Source: Acidimicrobiia bacterium
GTDB lineage: Bacteria; Actinomycetota; Acidimicrobiia; IMCC26256; JAOSJM01
Length of the DNA: 64,000 nt
Reading direction: 5' to 3'
Assembly: GCA_027494165.1 (NCBI GenBank)
Contig: JAOSJM010000007.1
Location: 1-64,000, forward strand
A program made the position numbers and the translations under genes. Shown here piece after piece: positions 1 to 8,625 of this stretch. Under the pieces are notes generated by a model. The model did no database searches, had not been told where the DNA came from, and saw only the letters and a list, made by a program, of their open reading frames with translations. How positions within the stretch are numbered: position 1 is the first letter of the stretch; every line of letters begins with the position of its first letter.

Positions 1-1
1 C

Positions 2-794
2 ACCTATTTTGAGGAGATGTTCCGTCCCTGGTTTGCGCGGATGGCCGGCCGTTGGCAGGATTCAGCCTGGAATATTGCCCTGTTGGACGAAGATTTTTAT
101 TGGGGCAGCAATTATGTGGTGCTGACCACGCCCATTGTGATGGCGATTGGCTCTGAATTATTGGGCGGGATGGATGAGACGGCCGTTGTCCTTTCCCAAC
201 ACGCCCTCGATTATCTGCTGGGCGACAACCCACTGCGCTTCAGCTACGTGTCTGGCTACGGCACAGACCGGATGCAGATGCCCTTTTCCACGCAGTGGAG
301 CCAGGATGGTATCCCGGCTGCGCCGCCCGGTATTTTGGCTGGCGGTCCCAATGCTTACAATAATTCGCTGCTTTTTTCTAACTTCGCCGGGAAGCGATAC
401 GTAGATAGCGCTGGCGCCTGGACCACCAACGAGCATACCATTTACTGGAACTCAGCCCTGGTTTTTGTGGCGGCGTTGGCGGCGGCGCAGGGCGGCGATG
501 TCGCAGCGCCGATGGCGCTGCCGGAAATCGCGCCGACAGCGGCGGCGGCGGTAGAGCTTGCAGTAGAAACGGCCGTGTACTGCCGACCCGTCCCTGATTG
601 AAGAGACCAATATCAGCCCGGCCGTTACCACGCCAACTAACAGCGCCGCAGTGATGGCGGCCCTGGCCGAACTGCGCCAGGCGACGCTGTTGCTGGGCGC
701 GGTGGGGATCGCCTTGATTGGCGTGGTGATTCTGTGTACGCTGCTGGTGTTGCGGGCAAACCGGCGGCGGGGGCGGGAGGGCAGCCATGAATGA
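2..794 (+). CDS. Glycoside hydrolase family 9 (cellulase), C-terminal part, frameshifted
   Basis: C-terminal part of a GH9 endoglucanase (hydrolysis of beta-1,4-glucans). The frame enters from the left edge (first full codon at base 2), so most of the catalytic domain lies outside the window. Visible are DYLLGDNPLRFSYVSGYG and, later, TNEHTIYWNSALVF, the region where GH9 enzymes carry the general-acid Glu. The frame stops at 599-601. A one-base switch near 575-590 opens a frame reaching the stop at 792-794 and ending in a hydrophobic stretch (ATLLLGAVGIALIGVVILC) followed by arginines, which would be a C-terminal membrane anchor. I therefore read this as one cell-surface enzyme split by a single indel, close to an ACGGCCGT motif. 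The family call is fairly firm; the anchor depends on the frameshift reading. Confidence 0.8.
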
Positions 795-917
795 GCGGAA
801 TCCGGCGCTGTTTTTGCCCCGTGCCTGGCGCTCCTCACCTGCTGCTCAACCATCACGCAACGAGAACGGCCGTTTTCCCGTATAGCCTCCCAGTTCAGCC
901 AATCAGGAGAGTATGCG

Positions 918-1452
918 ATGCGTAATCAAGGACAATTTTATTTGGGTATCGTCATTGTGTTGGTGGGGGTGCTGCTGCTTATCGGCAATTTGCTTGATAT
1001 TGATTTAAGCATTTTGTGCTGGCCGTCTGCCTTTATTTTGCTGGGTCTCTTCTTGATCCTGCGTCCCAAAATGGTGGAGCCTGGCACGGAAATGACCCAG
1101 AAGTTCCTGGGTGAGGTAGAACGAGCCGGTCATTGGCAGGTGGGGGATGAGGAATTTTGGTTCTTTGTGGGCGACATCGAACTGGACATGACCCAAGCGG
1201 ACACTCCCGCAGGGCGAGACCAAAATTCGGGCCATCGGCTTTGTGGGCGACATCGACCTGTATGTGCCGGCCGAGGTGGGCGTGGCGGTGGCCTCCACTG
1301 CTTTTGTCAGCGAAGTGCAGTTGGCTGATAACAAAGAAGAAAATTTCTTGACGCCGGTGCAGATGCGCAGCAAAAACTACAAGGTCGCGGATAAGAAGAT
1401 TTTATTGCAAACCACTTGTTTTGTGGGCGACATCAAGGTACGCCAGATTTAG
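918..1452 (+). CDS. LiaF-like membrane protein (DUF2154-type C-terminal domain), frameshifted
   Basis: Two hydrophobic segments at residues ~8-50 (IVIVLVGVLLLIGNLL; PSAFILLGLFLIL) are followed by a soluble beta domain with the repeated signature FVGDIELDM / FVGDIDLYVP / CFVGDIKVRQI. This is typical of LiaF/cell-wall-active-antibiotic-response C-terminal domains, which sense envelope stress as partners of LiaRS-type two-component systems. The start ATG at 918 has an AGGAGA about eight bases upstream. The first frame loses sense after ADTPAG at ~1210; one base away the frame continues with ETKIRAIGFVGDIDLY to the stop at 1450-1452, so one indel at ~1205-1225 splits the gene. Full length would be about 178 residues. 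No liaR/liaS gene is adjacent. Confidence 0.7.
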
Positions 1453-1459
1453 CCCGGCG

Positions 1460-1474
1460 AGATTGAACCAATCT
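1460..1474. repeat. Dispersed 15-bp palindrome AGATTGAACCAATCT
   Basis: AGATTG-AAC-CAATCT is itself a palindrome with a 3-base centre. The same word recurs at 20055-20069, and its reverse complement at 20193-20207, as the ends of a 153-bp inverted-repeat element. This copy stands alone between the LiaF-like gene and the VOC gene, so it may be a solo end or a REP-like unit. Confidence 0.6.
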
Positions 1475-1530
1475 CCAGACTTGCATAAGCGCCTGAAAAC
1501 GGAAATAATCCCGTCAGGAGAGATGCCCTG

Positions 1531-1882
1531 ATGAGACCGTCATTAAGCCAACAAGTTACTTTTTGCACACGGCCGTTTTAGAAGAAACGGCCGTTTTCTA
1601 TCAGACAATCCTCGGGTTAAACCGGTATTAGATCAAGGAGTTTGCCGCATCTTCCAGGTGAGCCGCAGCGCCTTTTTGGGCTTTTGTGAACATTTTGAAG
1701 GCGCCAACCCGGATGGCGTGATCCTCACCCTGGTTTCTGACGAGGTAGACGCCTGGTACGATTACCTGCTGGCGCAAAACACGCCTATCGAAAAGCCGCC
1801 CACCCACAATGAAACCTTCCACATCTACCACCTGTTTTTGCGTGATCCCAATGGCTATCTGCTGGAAATTCAGCAGTTTTAG
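1531..1882 (+). CDS. VOC (glyoxalase/bleomycin-resistance) family protein, frameshifted
   Basis: The C-terminal half is clear: ANPDGVILTLVSDEVDAWYDYLL and HLFLRDPNGYLLEIQQF. The latter is the standard closing beta strand of VOC-fold proteins, with the metal-ligand Glu in YLLEIQQF. The N-terminal half is visible one frame away as ETAVFYQTILGLNR (~1584-1626), the usual FYxxxLGL motif, and joins the rest near 1625. The true start is not resolvable; ATG at 1531 is out of frame, so another indel is likely upstream. VOC proteins act on small molecules (isomerases, dioxygenases, resistance proteins) and no specific reaction can be assigned. Expected intact size is about 115-120 residues. Confidence 0.6.
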
Positions 1883-1921
1883 ACCCCGCCTGGCCCCGGC
1901 TGCCGTAGAGGATTTGCGTTC

Positions 1922-2750
1922 ATGGCAGATAATACGCCCGCCACTATTGAAGCCAGAGAAAGCGCCCACTTTGATTGGGTGGTCTACTCAGACGCTACCT
2001 TTGCCGGGTTGTCGATTCTCATTCCCATCCCGCTGGTAGATGTGGCCTTTGAGCAATTTTTCCGCAGGCGGATGCCGCGCATCATTGCCCGGCAGAATGG
2101 CTTGCAGTTGTCGCCGCGCATCAGGCTGGAACTAAATCGGGGAGGGCTAGCTGTTTGCAATCCTGCATTTTGGCTCCCATCTGGCTGACGCTGCTCCTGC
2201 TTAAACGTATTTTCCGCACCATCCTTTATTTTCTCACGATAAAAGAAGCCTCAGATTTATTGAGTTTATATTGGCATCGCGCCTTTCTGCTGGATTATAT
2301 GTGCAAGGAAGGGTATCTACGGGATGAGGAAACGGCCGTTATCGCCGCCGAAGCGCTGCGTGACATTCTGGACCGTATCACCACCAGCCCGTTGAACCAG
2401 CTTGCCCGGCAGGTATTGGCGCTGCCTAGCCATGTTTTGTGCAGCCTGCGCCGGGTGCGCCAGGGCAAAAAAAAGACGAGGATATGGAAAGAACGCGCAC
2501 CCTCATGGCCCAAACCTGGGATAATTTCAATGATTATTTTGTGGATCTGGCCGCTCAATACGATCAGACCTTTGATAAGGTTAAACGAGTGCAGGAGATG
2601 CAGAAAAGCGTGCACATGATGGGTGACAGGTTTTCACGCATTACGCCTTACGTTGGCGAAAAAATCAAAGACACGAATCGTTTTCGGAGAACAACCATGC
2701 CCGCCACCCTTCATGGACGCCTTTGCCCACCACATCGCGGCTTACCGTAA
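1922..2750 (+). CDS. Conserved-looking membrane-associated protein of unknown function, frameshifted twice
   Basis: I do not recognise this family. Residues ~1-75 (MADNTPATIEARESAHFDWV...) include a hydrophobic patch (FAGLSILIPIPLVDVAFEQFF). The frame then shifts at ~2140-2160 to a segment with hydrophobic stretches (LAPIWLTLLLL; FRTILYFL) and a helical region (EETAVIAAEALRDILDRI). It shifts again at an eight-A run at ~2467-2474 to a charged, probably coiled-coil tail (DEDMERTRTLMAQTWDNF). The three pieces read as one protein of about 270 residues. The exact C-terminus is uncertain because the last frame runs on to 2750 through low-complexity DNA. Confidence 0.45.
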
Positions 2751-2763
2751 CTGGCGTCACGAT

Positions 2764-2812
2764 CCAATCCCCAATCCCCAATCCGCAATCCGCAATCTGC
2801 AATCCCTAATCT
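2764..2812. repeat. Heptamer tandem repeat, seven units of CCAATCC type
   Basis: Seven contiguous 7-bp units: CCAATCC three times, then GCAATCC, GCAATCT, GCAATCC and CTAATCT. It lies between the unknown membrane gene and the 3' end of ppk1 (the 2751-2901 gap, otherwise with no gene). It resembles the STRR heptamer repeats known from cyanobacteria. Similar short-unit arrays occur at 7095-7143 and 25424-25519. Confidence 0.8.
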
Positions 2813-2901
2813 CCATCCAGTTCATCAAGCGGCACGGCCGTTATCTCTGGCAGGGAGTCCAGGTCTAAATCAACTACATCGCCATTGAGGGGAACGGCCG
2901 T

Positions 2902-4970
2902 TTAAGAACCAAAGCCGGGCGTTAAACGGCTTCTCGTCCTCCTTTTTAATTTAGAGGCCAGGGGGACAAAACGGCCGTCTGCCTGTAGTTCATAAGCATT
3001 GGCCGTATCTTTGAGATAGATGTTCAAAATGTGTGTCACAATCTCTTGCTGCATCTGCCTGTCTTCCACCGGAAACAAAATCTCAACCCGTCGGTCAATA
3101 TTGCGCGGCATTAAATCGGCGCTGCCCATAAACAAATCTGATTCTCCGTTGTTTTGGAAATAATAAATGCGGCTGTGTTCCAGAAAACGGCCGACGATGC
3201 TGATCACCCGAATATTTTCACTGACCCCTTCTAAGCCCGGCCGTAAACAGCAAATGCCACGAATGATCAGATCAACCGTCACCCCCCGCCTGAGAAGCCC
3301 CCGTAGAGCGCTCGGATAATCTCCGGGTCTACCAGCGAATTCGACTTGAAGATCAGGTAGCCTTTTTTTTGCCCAGCGCCGTTTCCCGTTCAATGAGCGT
3401 CAACAGTTGGCTGCGTAAATTAACCGGCGCCACCAGGAACTTGCGGTAATCGCGCTGTTTGGAATAACCGGTGAGATAGTTAAACAGTTCGGTGGCGTCT
3501 TCCCCGACATCCTCCTGGCTGGTCATCAAGCCAAAATCGGTATACTGGCGGGCGGTGATGGAATTATAGTTGCCGGTGGAGACATGCACATAGCGCTTGA
3601 TGCCTTCTTTTTCTCGGCGCACCACCAGCGTTAATTTGCAATGTGTTTTCAGGCCGATGAGGCCGTACACCACATGGACGCCCGCATTTTCCAACGCCCG
3701 CGCCCATTCGATATTGCTCTCTTCGTCAAAACGAGCTTTGAGTTCTACCAACACCGACACTTGCTTGCCATTCTCTCTGGCTCGCATCAAGGTGCGTACA
3801 ATGGGCGGGTTTGGCCCCACCCGGTACAGCGTTTGTTTAATTGCCAACACATCCGGGTCTTCGGCCGCCTGCCTGAGAAAATCGATAACGGGCGAAAAAC
3901 TGTCATAAGGATGGTGCAGGATAACATCTTGCTTTTCTAATAAGGAGAAGATGTCATCATGACTGTGCAGGCCAGCGGGAAGATGGGGGGGCCGGAAATG
4001 AGCATCCTTTAACTCGGGACGTTCTAATTTGTGCAGTTCCCATAGGCTACTTAAACCCAGCGGCCCACTGGATGTGTAAATATCGTAGGCGCTCATTTTT
4101 AGATTCGCCAGCAGCAGTTCGCGCCACATCGTCTGGTGTATCCTCGGCAATTTCCAGCCGTACCGGGGAACCAAAATGACGTTGACGTAAATTCTTTTCC
4201 ATCGTCAGCAGCAGATCGTCCGCCTCTTCTTCCTGAATTTCCATGTCTGTATTACGGGTAATGCGGAAGGGGTAAGACGCCACAATTTCCATGCCGGGAA
4301 AAGAGGCGATCCGGGTTGGCGGCGATGACCTGTTCTACCCAGACAAACTTTTGAGTGGTCGGCGGCAGCAGCTCATCCGGATCCAATGGTTTTAGCGGCA
4401 CCAGGCGGGACATGGTGGAGGGCACTTTGATGCGGGCGAAATGGGTCTCATCGGTGTGGGGATCGCGGATAACGGCCGCCAGGTTGAGACTGAGGTTGGA
4501 GATGTGGGGAAGGGATGGCGGGATCGAAGGCCAGCGGCGTCAGCACCGGGAAGATGCTGCTTTCAAAATAATCACGCAGCTTGATTTGCTGGCGTTTTTT
4601 TAACTCGTCGTAGTTGTAGACGTAAATTTTGGCCTCGGCCAGGCTGGGCAGCAGTTGCTCCTGCCAGCAGCGCATGGCTTCAGCAAAGAGTTGGGTGACG
4701 GTGCGGTGGATGGCGACCAGTTGTTCGCGGGGCAGCAGGCCATCGGCGGGGGTGCGGGTGATGCCCAATAGCACTTGCTGCTTGAGGCCGGAAACACGCA
4801 CCATGAAAAACTCGTCCATGTTGCTGGTGAAAATTGCCAGGAATTTGAGTCGTTCCAGCAGGGGATGATTTTCATCATAACATTCCTGCAAGACGCGGCG
4901 GTTGAATTCAATATGGCTTAATTCCCGGTTGATGTATAAACTTGGGTTTTTTCAGGTCTACTTTGGGCAT
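2902..4970 (-). CDS. ppk1: Polyphosphate kinase 1, split by several indels
   Basis: PPK1 reversibly transfers the gamma phosphate of ATP to polyphosphate. The ATG at 4968-4970 gives MPKVDLK, and with one base removed from the following six-A run it continues into [17 protein letters not shown], the hallmark N-terminus. Then come [22 protein letters not shown], the middle domain ([16 protein letters not shown]), [31 protein letters not shown] with the phospho-accepting His, [10 protein letters not shown], and [20 protein letters not shown] near the end. Frame changes occur near 4940, 4510, 4310, 4170, 3365 (run of T) and 3300. Joined length is about 689 residues, normal for PPK1. So many homopolymer-associated breaks in an otherwise perfect protein point to sequencing error, not decay. 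Confidence 0.93.
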
Positions 4971-4980
4971 AGCCACCTTT

Positions 4981-5201
4981 ATGGAGCGCAGGCGTCTCGC
5001 CTGCATTGGGCGGACAAGCTGTCCGCGCTCCCATTATGGAGCGCAGGCGTCTCGCCTGCATTGGGCGGACAAGCTGTCCGCGCTCCCATTATGGGGCGCA
5101 GGCGTCTCACCTGCATTGGGCGGACAAGCTGTCCGCGCTCCCCATTATGGGGCGCAGGCGTCTCACCTGCATTGGGCGGACAAGCTGTCCGCGCTCCCAT
5201 T
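4981..5201. repeat. Four tandem copies of a 55-56 bp double-hairpin repeat
   Basis: Copies begin at 4981, 5036, 5091 and 5147. Each contains two palindromes: GCAGGCG-tct-CGCCTGC (changed to CACCTGC in copies 3 and 4) and GCGGACA-agc-TGTCCGC, ending in GCTCCCATT. The second palindrome recurs inside the hairpin at 14055-14101, so it is a dispersed family. The array fills the gap between the divergent ppk1 and the CapA-like gene and could act as a transcription barrier or be a REP-type mobile repeat. Confidence 0.85.
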
Positions 5202-5225
5202 TACGAAGGAGTTCTTTACATTTTA

Positions 5226-6953
5226 ATGGGAAATAGATTCTTGTCCAGCAGCGCGTTATTTGCACGATGTTATCTGGTGGCGTTAACGGCCGTTTTCCTT
5301 TCAGCCTGCCGCGCCCAACCCATCCCTCCCACGCCGATTATGCCCGCGTCCGTGCCGCCTGCCTTAGCCACCCAAGTTGCTGGGCAAAGGCCGCCCACCC
5401 CCCCGTGACGCCCAGGAGCGAAGAGGAAACGGCCGTTATCCCCCTTTCTCCTACCCCTGAACCAGCGCCGCCATTGCAAGCCGTTGGCGACCAGTGGCGG
5501 GTGGGCGCCAACGATGCGCCACTGGCGCTGGCCGCTGAGGTGGAAGCCTTCACCCGGCGTCACCCTGAGCAGTTTGTGTGGGTAGGCCAAGGGGAGGCGG
5601 ATGTGGTGGTGGCCTGGGGTGAGGAACGGCCGTTTGCCACCTGGATTTTTGCCGCCGCCGCCCCTTTTCCCACCATCGCCGATACCGTCACTCTGGCCGA
5701 ATTGCAAGCCGCCTGGGGGCGGCGGGCTGCCGCTGCTGGTGGATGCGGCAGCAGCGGACTGGTTGGCGGCGAAATGGGGGATGGCCGGCAGCGGCGTACA
5801 AATCGTGTCGCCGCAGGATCGGGTGGCAGCGGTTTGGGCGCAGCGGCCAGCCTGGACCATTGTCCCCTTTGATGAATTGGACCCGGCGTTGAAAGTGTTG
5901 GCGGTGGCGGGCGTCTCCCCGTTGGCCCCTGATTTTGAGACGGCCGATTATGGTTTGGCGGCCGGGGTAAGCGTGATGGGAGAGGAAACGGCCGTTGCTG
6001 ATTTCCTGGCGGCCTGGGATGGGCCTGTTACCAATCGAGACGCCAGCAAACTGACCCGGGTGGCTGTGACCGGCGTGACGGCGTTGGTGCGGGCCACCGC
6101 TTACAACATGGAGCAAAACGGCATCCTCTGGCCGGCCGAAGATGTGGGGCCGGTTTTGCAAAACGCCGACATTGCCCACATCAGCAATGAGGTCTCCTTT
6201 GCCCCCGACTGCCCTTATCCCAATCCCATTGGCGACGCCACGTTTTGTTCTCGTGACAACACCTTTGCCCTGCTGGAACACCTGGGTACAGATGTGGTGG
6301 AGCTAACCGGCAACCATCTCAACGATTACGGCGCGGAAAACCTGGTGCGCAGCCTGGGCATGTAATGAAGCGGCGGGCATGGCCACCTATGGCGGCGGCC
6401 GGGATGCGGCGCAGGCGGCGGAACCAGCTTTGTTTACGCACAACGGCAACCAGATCGCTTTTGTGGGTTGCAATTCGTTTGGGCCGGCGTATGCCTGGGC
6501 CACAGAGACGAGCGCCGGCGCCCGCCCATGTGATGGGGCACTGGCGGCGCAGATCGCCGAATTGGTGGCGCAGGACTACCTGGTGATCGCCACCTTGCAA
6601 GGCACGGAATATTACCAATATGCGGCCACGCCAGACCAGCAGGCGCAGTTTCGGGCGTTGGCGGAGGCGGGAGCCATGGCCGTTTCCGGCAGCCAGGGGC
6701 ATCATCTTCAGGCATTTGAGTTTCACGAGGGGGCGTTTATCCATTATGGACCGGGCAATCTATTCTTCGACCAGATGGACCAACTGGGGACGCGACAGAC
6801 ATTGGTAGACACGTATGTTTTTTTATAACGGCCGTTTGCTCGCCATCTCCTTGTGGACCGGCCTCATTGAAAACTACGCCAAACCCCGGCTCATGACCCT
6901 TCAGGAGCGCGAACAGACGCTAACCCACCCTCTTCCAGGCCAGTGGTTGGTAG
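5226..6953 (+). CDS. CapA-family (poly-gamma-glutamate capsule synthesis-like) lipoprotein, frameshifted
   Basis: ATG at 5226 starts a lipoprotein signal with lipobox LSAC (VALTAVFLSACRAQP), then a Pro/Thr-rich linker. The N-terminal ~200 residues look like a periplasmic binding-type domain. The C-terminal part is the CapA metallophosphatase-like domain: GVTALVRAT, ADIAHISNEVSF, VVELTGNHLNDYG, QGTEYYQYAATPDQQ, GSQGHHLQAFEF, HYGPGNLFFDQ. CapA-fold proteins act in capsule or polymer assembly at the cell surface. Frame changes occur at the C run ~5395-5402, ~5715, ~6363 and the T run ~6820. After the last one the natural end is probably the TAG at 6951-6953 (…QASGW). Joined length is about 575 residues. 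Confidence 0.75.
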
Positions 6954-6971
6954 AGGCGTACTCGAATAGCA

Positions 6972-7022
6972 GAGTGCGCACGCCCACGTGCGCACGGAGA
7001 CGGTGCGTGGGCGTACGCACTC
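6972..7022. repeat. Inverted repeat with 16-bp arms
   Basis: The left arm at 6972-6987 and right arm at 7007-7022 match in 15 of 16 positions when one is reverse-complemented (GAGTGCG-ACGCCCAC core). The loop is 19 bases. It lies just downstream of the CapA-like gene and is probably a REP-like element or part of its 3' end structure. Confidence 0.7.
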
Positions 7023-7061
7023 CGCTGCCTCATTTGAAACATCCTCGTGGCATGAAGCCAT

Positions 7062-7093
7062 AAAAAAAGGCCAGAGCATACACCTGGCCTTTT
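7062..7093. terminator. Rho-independent, bidirectional terminator
   Basis: The stem AAAAGGCCAG / CTGGCCTTTT has a 9-base loop, an A run on the left and T run on the right, so it can serve both the CapA-like gene (plus) and the membrane gene at 7144-7713 (minus), which converge here. Confidence 0.8.
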
Positions 7094-7094
7094 C

Positions 7095-7143
7095 CTGTCC
7101 ACTGTTCACTGTCCACTGTCCACTGACCACTGACTACTGACCA
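7095..7143. repeat. Heptamer tandem repeat, seven units of CTGTCCA type
   Basis: Units from 7095: CTGTCCA, CTGTTCA, CTGTCCA, CTGTCCA, CTGACCA, CTGACTA, CTGACCA. The array lies directly against the stop codon of the minus-strand gene at 7144. It has the same build as the arrays at 2764 and 25424 but a different unit. Confidence 0.8.
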
Positions 7144-7713
7144 CTAGACAACCGCCGGTTTTGCCGGCTTGGGTGTGCCGATGGCCGCGCCAATCGCGCC
7201 CAAAATCGCGCCAAACAGAGCATACAGTACGCTGCCACAAATGCTGCCGATAATCCCACTGAATACGCCAGTTCCCATCATTGTCCCCAATGAACCGGCC
7301 AGGCTAGGATCCATGGCCGCTATCTGGTTCATAAGCGGGATCATCATAAATGCAGCCACGATGCCCGACGCCAGCCCTGATAAGAAAAAGCCTATCGCGC
7401 CGCTGGCTGCGCCACCACTAATCAGGCTACCGGTAATCGGTTCCAGTTTGGCGTACTGCCGGGCATAGACTACGCCGGCCCCAATACCGGCGGCCAAGGG
7501 GGCAATACAGGCCAAACAGCCTATCAGGCTGAGCATGGGAGAGCCAAAACCGGTTGGCAATGGCGCATTTGGGTCCGACATAGACGCCAGCACACTTGTC
7601 ATCACTTGCTGCATGTAATTCATGGAGATAAATGTGGAAAGTAGATTGATCACGAGCAAAATAACAAAACTTAAGGCGGCGCCACCTAACAGGGGTTCAG
7701 TACGAATTTTCAT
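7144..7713 (-). CDS. Small polytopic membrane protein of unknown function
   Basis: An intact 189-residue protein starting MKIRTEPLLGG. Four hydrophobic segments are visible: ALSFVILLVINLLSTF (~12-28), a Cys-containing one (MLSLIGCLACIAPLAAGIG, ~60-79), a Gly/Ala-rich pair around residues 100-125 (GAIGFFLSGLASGIVAAFMM) and a terminal one (GSVLYALFGAILGAIGAAIG). The C-terminal tail is KPAKPAVV. The pattern resembles small DUF4199-like or uncharacterised four-helix membrane proteins, but I cannot name a family. Convergent with the CapA-like gene through the terminator at 7062-7093. Confidence 0.7.
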   Translation of the reverse strand: MKIRTEPLLGGAALSFVILLVINLLSTFISMNYMQQVMTSVLASMSDPNAPLPTGFGSPMLSLIGCLACIAPLAAGIGAGVVYARQYAKLEPITGSLISGGAASGAIGFFLSGLASGIVAAFMMIPLMNQIAAMDPSLAGSLGTMMGTGVFSGIIGSICGSVLYALFGAILGAIGAAIGTPKPAKPAVV

Positions 7714-7781
7714 AATATCCTCCAGATATAAACATAATTAAAAATCGCCAGAGGGAATTGTAACATAGAAAGTAACGAGAG

Positions 7782-7811
7782 ATTACAAAAGTCTGCCAGA
7801 CTTTTTGTAAT
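7782..7811 (-). terminator. Hairpin downstream of the gene at 7820-8514
   Basis: A 13-14 bp stem (ATTACAAAA-GTCT ... AGAC-TTTTTGTAAT) with a GCC loop sits eight bases past the stop of the minus-strand gene at 7820. It has an internal T run rather than a clean poly-T tail. Confidence 0.55.
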
Positions 7812-7819
7812 TTCCTCCG

Positions 7820-8514
7820 TCACTGATACGTTTGCCCGTTCCAGGTCAGCCGTTTGACATAGAGGATTTCGCAAGCGCCGTTGCCGGAATCGCTGCGGCT
7901 GAGGGAGGTGCTGTTCCTCCATTTTCTATCGCCCTGTGTCGCTTCGATGTCTACCAGCAGCCCTTCCAGGAATACCTGGTCGTCTTCCTTGATTTTTAGC
8001 AGCGCTTCCGCCAGGTTGGGTGTGGCCGGGATAATGTGGACATTGCTGGAGTGGAGGCGCAGATAATCGGCGTCATAGGGAGAATCATCTTCCCAGGAGT
8101 AGTGATACCAGCGATTTGACTGCCGCCAGTTTACCCATTGGTCTACCTGCGGATCGCCTAATTCGCCCCAACCCAGGGCCAGGTCTAGCGGGGAGATGTT
8201 TGCCGGCCAGTTGCGGTAGGTTTTTCGGCTCAATACCCGGCCGCCCATTTGCAGATGAGCGCGAGGGATGATCTGCCATTGGTTGTTTTTGTCTTGTCCA
8301 AAGATGACCGGTTCATCTCTGGCTGTGGCCCACTGCATTGGATCAGCGATGAGGTGGCTGGCGGGGGGTGGGGGGAACGGCCGTTTCTCGTGCCATCAGG
8401 CTGGAAGCCAAACAGGAGAAGCAGGGCCAGAAATATAAAAGTCAGCCCTATTCCAATAATCAGGTAATCGATTTGTTTTTGTTTCAGCGTGTCATTGTCG
8501 GCTGTGCTATTCAT
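7820..8514 (-). CDS. Hypothetical protein with N-terminal membrane anchor, frameshifted
   Basis: Begins MNSTADNDTLKQKQIDYLII with one membrane segment (YLIIGIGLTFIFLALLLLF, ~16-36). After ACGGCCGT at ~8377 the frame is lost and resumes as MQWATARDEPVIFGQDKNN, followed by an extracytoplasmic domain rich in aromatics (QSNRWYHYSWEDDSPYDADY) and ending YVKRLTWNGQTYQ. It probably is one ~230-residue single-pass protein with a periplasmic beta-type domain. I do not recognise the function. The indel lies between about 8330 and 8395, in a G-rich run. Confidence 0.5.
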
Positions 8515-8625
8515 GTGGGAAGTATATTGAAAATAGCTGTTGGATAAAATAACACCTTTGGCCCAGGCGAATAAACGGGTGGTTAATCATTTTCTAAAGG
8601 GGCGAATTCGACTATACTTCTCGCG

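Noticed and set aside
2902..4970. ppk1 as a decayed pseudogene
   Set aside because: Every catalytic motif and the whole length are preserved; breaks sit mostly at homopolymers and one corrects exactly by dropping an A from a six-A run. Sequencing error is simpler.
4981..5201. CRISPR-like array (regular repeats of ~55 bp)
   Set aside because: There are no unique spacers: the repeats are directly contiguous and each unit contains two palindromes. No cas genes are nearby.
4902..5408. 168-codon reading frame running through the repeat array
   Set aside because: Its first two thirds translate the hairpin repeats; the real gene begins at ATG 5226 with a lipoprotein signal.
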